Positions 61,195 to 64,000 of a stretch of DNA of 64,000 bases are shown here, in pieces (position 1 is the first letter of the stretch; each line of letters opens with the position of its first letter). The DNA comes from Candidatus Brevundimonas colombiensis. Its GTDB lineage: Bacteria > Pseudomonadota > Alphaproteobacteria > Caulobacterales > Caulobacteraceae. Both the position numbers and the translations under genes were made by a program. Location: NCBI GenBank assembly GCA_029202665.1, contig CP119326.1, positions 186,001-250,000 of the forward strand, read 5' to 3'. The notes under the pieces are model-generated. The model saw nothing but the letters and a program-made list of their open reading frames with translations. It was not told where the DNA came from and searched no databases.

Positions 61195-62403
61195 ATGACC
61201 TTCCGCACCCTCGACGACGCCCAAAAAGTTTCCGGCGACCTCGCCGGCAAGACGGCCCTGGTCCGCGTGGATTTCAACGTCCCGATGGAGGGCGGCAAGG
61301 TCACGGATGACACGCGGCTGCGGGTCGCCGTGCCGACCATCCAGCGCCTGCGCGACGCGGGCGCCAAGGTGGTGCTGCTGGCCCACTTCGACCGCCCCAA
61401 GGGCCAGCGCGTCCCGTCCATGAGCCTGAAGCCGGTGGTGGAGCCGCTGGAAAACGTGCTGGGCGCGCCCGTCCGCTTCGCCGACGACTGCATCGGCGCC
61501 CCCGCCGTCGAGGCCATCCGCGATCTGGACGCGGGCGGCGTGCTGCTGCTGGAAAATGTCCGCTTCCACGCGGCGGAAGAGGCCAATGATCCGGTCTTTG
61601 CGCAGAAGCTGGCCGATCTGGGCGACCTCTATGTCAACGACGCCTTCTCGGCCGCCCACCGCGCCCACGCCTCGACCGAAGGCGTCGCGCACCACATCCC
61701 CGCCTATGCCGGTGAATCCATGCGTCGCGAACTGGATGCGCTGGATGCCGCGCTCGGCAGGCCGCAGAAGCCGGTCATCGGCATCGTCGGCGGCTCCAAG
61801 GTCTCGACCAAGCTGGACCTGTTGAAGAACCTGGTCGGCAAGCTGGACAAGCTGGCCATTGGCGGCGGCATGGCCAACACCTTCCTCTATGCCCAAGGCG
61901 TCGATATCGGCGGCTCGCTGGCCGAAAAGGACATGGCCGACACCGCGCGCGAGATCATGGCCGAAGCCGAGGCCAAGGGCTGCGAAATCCTGCTGCCGGT
62001 CGATGTCGTCGTGGCGACCGAGGTCAAGCCCGGCGCCGAGGCCCGCACGGTCAAGACCGGCGAAACCCTGTCCGCCGACGACAAGATTCTGGACGCCGGT
62101 CCCGAAACCGTCGCCCACCTGAACGCCGCCGTCGATGCGTCCAAGACCCTGATCTGGAACGGCCCCTTGGGCGTGTTCGAGGTTCCGCCTTTCGACGCCG
62201 CCACCGTCGCGGCGGCGAGGCACGTCGCCGAACGCGCCAAGTCAGGCGCCCTGATCGCGGTCGCGGGCGGCGGCGACACGGTCGCGGCGGTGGGTCATGC
62301 CGGCGTCGCGGCAGACCTGACCTTCGTCTCCACCGCCGGCGGCGCCTTCCTGGAGTGGATGGAGGGCAAGCCCCTGCCAGGCGTCGAGGCCCTGCGCGCC
62401 TGA
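61195..62403 (+). CDS. pgk: Phosphoglycerate kinase
   Basis: A 402-residue PGK. KTALVRVDFNVPMEGGKVTD is the N-terminal signature, VPTIQRLRDAGAKVVLLAHF follows, and IGGGMANTFLYAQG and GGGDTVAAV bind the nucleotide. It converts 1,3-bisphosphoglycerate to 3-phosphoglycerate with ATP formation. The start at 61195 is chosen because the family N-terminus begins there; the frame upstream runs through the repeat element. The gene order gap-pgk-fba is standard. Confidence 0.97.
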   Translation: MTFRTLDDAQKVSGDLAGKTALVRVDFNVPMEGGKVTDDTRLRVAVPTIQRLRDAGAKVVLLAHFDRPKGQRVPSMSLKPVVEPLENVLGAPVRFADDCIGAPAVEAIRDLDAGGVLLLENVRFHAAEEANDPVFAQKLADLGDLYVNDAFSAAHRAHASTEGVAHHIPAYAGESMRRELDALDAALGRPQKPVIGIVGGSKVSTKLDLLKNLVGKLDKLAIGGGMANTFLYAQGVDIGGSLAEKDMADTAREIMAEAEAKGCEILLPVDVVVATEVKPGAEARTVKTGETLSADDKILDAGPETVAHLNAAVDASKTLIWNGPLGVFEVPPFDAATVAAARHVAERAKSGALIAVAGGGDTVAAVGHAGVAADLTFVSTAGGAFLEWMEGKPLPGVEALRA

Positions 62404-62499
62404 ACGTCGGCGATGCAGGCGGATCACGCCTGTTCGCTCTTGTCGGAAATGCCCGTTCGGGGGTTGTAACGCGGCGTGACTTCGGCGCGTCTCGCAGCT

Positions 62500-62525
62500 A
62501 GTCTTTCGCCCAATCAAAAAAGACT
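62500..62525. promoter_or_regulatory. AGTCTTT-N12-AAAGACT inverted repeat upstream of fba
   Basis: Perfect 7-base arms in the 145-bp gap between pgk and fba, ending 23 bp before the fba ATG. It could be an operator or an mRNA hairpin next to the CAGGAG ribosome binding site. Confidence 0.45.
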
Positions 62526-62548
62526 ATTCGGCTCAGGAGACTATCATC

Positions 62549-63634
62549 ATGGCGCGCATCACGCTGCGACAGCTGCTCGATCACGCAGCTGAGAACGACT
62601 ACGGCCTGCCGGCCTATAATATCAACAACATGGAACAGGGCCTGGCGATCATGGAGGCGGCCCATGAGGTCAACGCCCCGGTGATCATTCAGGCGTCCCG
62701 CGGCGCCCGCAACTACGCCAACGACATCGTCCTGGCCAAGCTGATCGACGCCCTGGCCGAGCTTTATCCGCACATCCCGGTCTGCATGCACCAGGACCAC
62801 GGCAACGGTCCGGCGACCTGCGCCACCGCCATCCAGTACGGCTTCACCAGCGTCATGATGGACGGTTCGCTGGAAGAGGACGCCAAGACCCCCGCCTCCT
62901 ACGAGTACAATGTCGACGTCACCCGCCGCGTCACCGAAATGGCCCACGCCTGCGGCGTCTCGGTCGAGGGTGAGCTGGGCGTGCTGGGTTCGCTGGAAAC
63001 CGGCATGGGCGAGGCCGAGGACGGCCACGGCTTCGAGGGCAAGCTGGACCACTCGCAACTGCTGACCGACCCGGACCAGGCTGTCGACTTCGTCGCCGCC
63101 ACCAAGGTCGACGCCCTCGCCATCGCCATGGGCACCAGCCACGGCGCCTACAAGTTCACCCGCCAGCCGGACGGCGAAGTCCTGGCCATGAATGTGATCG
63201 AGGAAATCCACCGCCGCCTGCCCAACACCCACCTGGTGATGCACGGCTCCTCGTCCGTGCCGCAGGACCTGCAGGACATCATCAACGCCTATGGCGGCGA
63301 AATGCCCCAGACCTGGGGCGTGCCGGTCGAGGAGATCCAGCGCGGCATCAAACATGGCGTGCGCAAGGTCAACATCGACACCGACAACCGCATGGCCATC
63401 ACCGGCGCCATCCGTAAGGCCCTGACGGAGAAGCCGGGCGAGTTCGACCCGCGCTACTATCTGAAGCCCGCCAAGGAGGCGATGAAGAAGCTGTGCATGG
63501 AGCGTTACCTCCAGTTCGGCTGCGAGGGTCAGGCGTCCAAGATTCGTCCGCTCTCCACCGCCCAGATGGCCAAGCGCTACGCCTCGGGCGACCTCGATCC
63601 GTCCTTCCGCGGCGCAGCGGTCAAGGCCGCCTGA
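62549..63634 (+). CDS. fba: Fructose-bisphosphate aldolase, class II
   Basis: A 361-residue Zn-dependent aldolase of the class II (CbbA-like) group. Zn ligands and active-site residues lie in PVCMHQDHGNGPATCATAIQ, SVEGELGVLGSLETG, GTSHGAYKF and LVMHGSSSVP; NIDTDNRMAITGAIR binds phosphate. It interconverts fructose-1,6-bisphosphate and triose phosphates. AGGAG precedes the ATG by 9 bp. It ends in a tandem 14-bp repeat that begins at its stop codon. Confidence 0.97.
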   Translation: MARITLRQLLDHAAENDYGLPAYNINNMEQGLAIMEAAHEVNAPVIIQASRGARNYANDIVLAKLIDALAELYPHIPVCMHQDHGNGPATCATAIQYGFTSVMMDGSLEEDAKTPASYEYNVDVTRRVTEMAHACGVSVEGELGVLGSLETGMGEAEDGHGFEGKLDHSQLLTDPDQAVDFVAATKVDALAIAMGTSHGAYKFTRQPDGEVLAMNVIEEIHRRLPNTHLVMHGSSSVPQDLQDIINAYGGEMPQTWGVPVEEIQRGIKHGVRKVNIDTDNRMAITGAIRKALTEKPGEFDPRYYLKPAKEAMKKLCMERYLQFGCEGQASKIRPLSTAQMAKRYASGDLDPSFRGAAVKAA

Positions 63635-63676
63635 TCGGGGCCGCCTGATCGGGGCCGCCTGATCGGGGCCGCCTGA
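63627..63676 (+). repeat. Tandem 14-bp repeat across the fba stop codon
   Basis: CCGCCTGATCGGGG occurs three times without gaps (63627-63640, 63641-63654, 63655-63668), with an 8-bp fourth piece. Every copy carries TGA; the 14-bp period places stops in all three reading frames. Confidence 0.92.
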
Positions 63677-63685
63677 GACCGACGT

Positions 63686-63997
63686 CTAGACCGGGTAGCG
63701 GCCGCTCAGTTCGAGCCGCACCCGGCGAACGTCCCATTCGGCTCGGTCCAAGGCGTCGCGCGCGTCTCGGGCGTTTCTTCTCGCATCGCGAATCTCGCCG
63801 CGAACCTCCCGAATTCGGTCGCGAACCCGTTCCCGTTCTTGTTCCGTCAGGCCCTCGCCGCGCAGTTCGCGCTCCTTGGCCTCCAGCTTGTCCTCTCGAT
63901 TCTCGATCCGGGCCTCGGCGCTGTTCAGGGCGCTTCGCGCCGTCTCGAACACATCCTCGACCGCGTGCAGCCGCAGGCCGTCGCGATAGGCCGTCAT
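63686..63997 (-). CDS. Charged coiled-coil protein, possibly 5'-truncated by the window end
   Basis: At least 103 residues, starting at an ATG three bases from the window end, so the true start may lie outside. LNSAEARIENREDKLEAKER and RERVRDRIREVRGEIRDARR form a highly charged heptad-rich helix; the C-terminus is RLELSGRYPV. No signal or catalytic motif is visible. I do not recognise it. Confidence 0.55.
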   Translation of the reverse strand: MTAYRDGLRLHAVEDVFETARSALNSAEARIENREDKLEAKERELRGEGLTEQERERVRDRIREVRGEIRDARRNARDARDALDRAEWDVRRVRLELSGRYPV

Positions 63998-64000
63998 GAA

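Overview
The window is high-GC DNA of an alphaproteobacterium. Caulobacterales, and most likely a Brevundimonas-like genus, fits best: long TonB-dependent receptors of the Xanthomonas/Caulobacter type, a MalA/MalY-style maltodextrin locus, paired S46 dipeptidyl-peptidases, TorF-type porin, and dispersed palindromic intergenic elements with CCTCCC/GGGAGG ends. This placement is inferred from protein and repeat character, not from a marker gene. No rRNA, tRNA, CRISPR array, insertion sequence or prophage was seen.

Layout. (1) 1-2460: a TonB-dependent siderophore-type receptor coupled to a putative esterase cut off by the window start, behind a Fur-box-like palindrome. (2) 2570-10470: housekeeping and small genes: Nudix hydrolase, an HTH protein with an internal repeat, uvrC, a VapBC pair, beta-carbonic anhydrase, a ParD/PIN pair translationally coupled to pgsA, a retropepsin-like protease, a DUF1289 protein, a 50-residue orphan small protein with its own promoter and terminator, and a crotonase. 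(3) 10492-13460: a DevBCA-like ABC export operon. (4) 13684-18584: two S46 peptidases in tandem and a GNAT acetyltransferase. (5) 18704-31653: three transport/regulator units: TetR-EmrB-EmrA, a LysR divergent from an ABM protein plus MFS pump, and an AcrAB-OprM-type RND operon divergent from a TetR gene. (6) 31725-47966: an alpha-glucan utilisation locus. (7) 48023-50140: TorF-like porin and amtB. (8) 50359-59728: an eight-gene branched-chain amino acid operon, ilvD-ilvC-ilvB-ilvM-leuA-leuC-leuD-leuB, on the minus strand. (9) 59985-63634: gap, pgk and class II fba, followed by a coiled-coil ORF at the window edge.

How the genes work together. In the glucan locus, a TonB receptor would bring maltodextrins across the outer membrane. 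Exported GH13, GH97 and GH15 enzymes would cut them in the periplasm. An FHS-type sugar permease and a GPH/MalY-type carrier would take up glucose and maltose, and a GH13 alpha-glucosidase without a signal peptide would finish maltose in the cytoplasm. A LacI regulator sits in the middle, and TGCAA-type palindromes occur in both divergent promoter regions.

The most striking find is the leader of the ilv-leu operon. A GTG-started 50-codon ORF with a good ribosome binding site carries a run ISLILLVLLGLL (10 of 12 residues Ile, Leu or Val). It is followed by a GAAA-tetraloop terminator with a U tract just before ilvD and by a segment that can pair with the 5' arm of that terminator. This is the architecture of a classical amino-acid attenuator. 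The operon also has a short LeuA without the usual C-terminal regulatory domain and an IlvM-sized small subunit, so control may rest more on attenuation than on feedback inhibition (inference). Other items worth attention are the toxin gene coupled to the essential pgsA, the orphan small gene at 9365, S46 paralogs with different predicted S1-pocket residues, and a 20-bp-phased direct repeat upstream of amtB.
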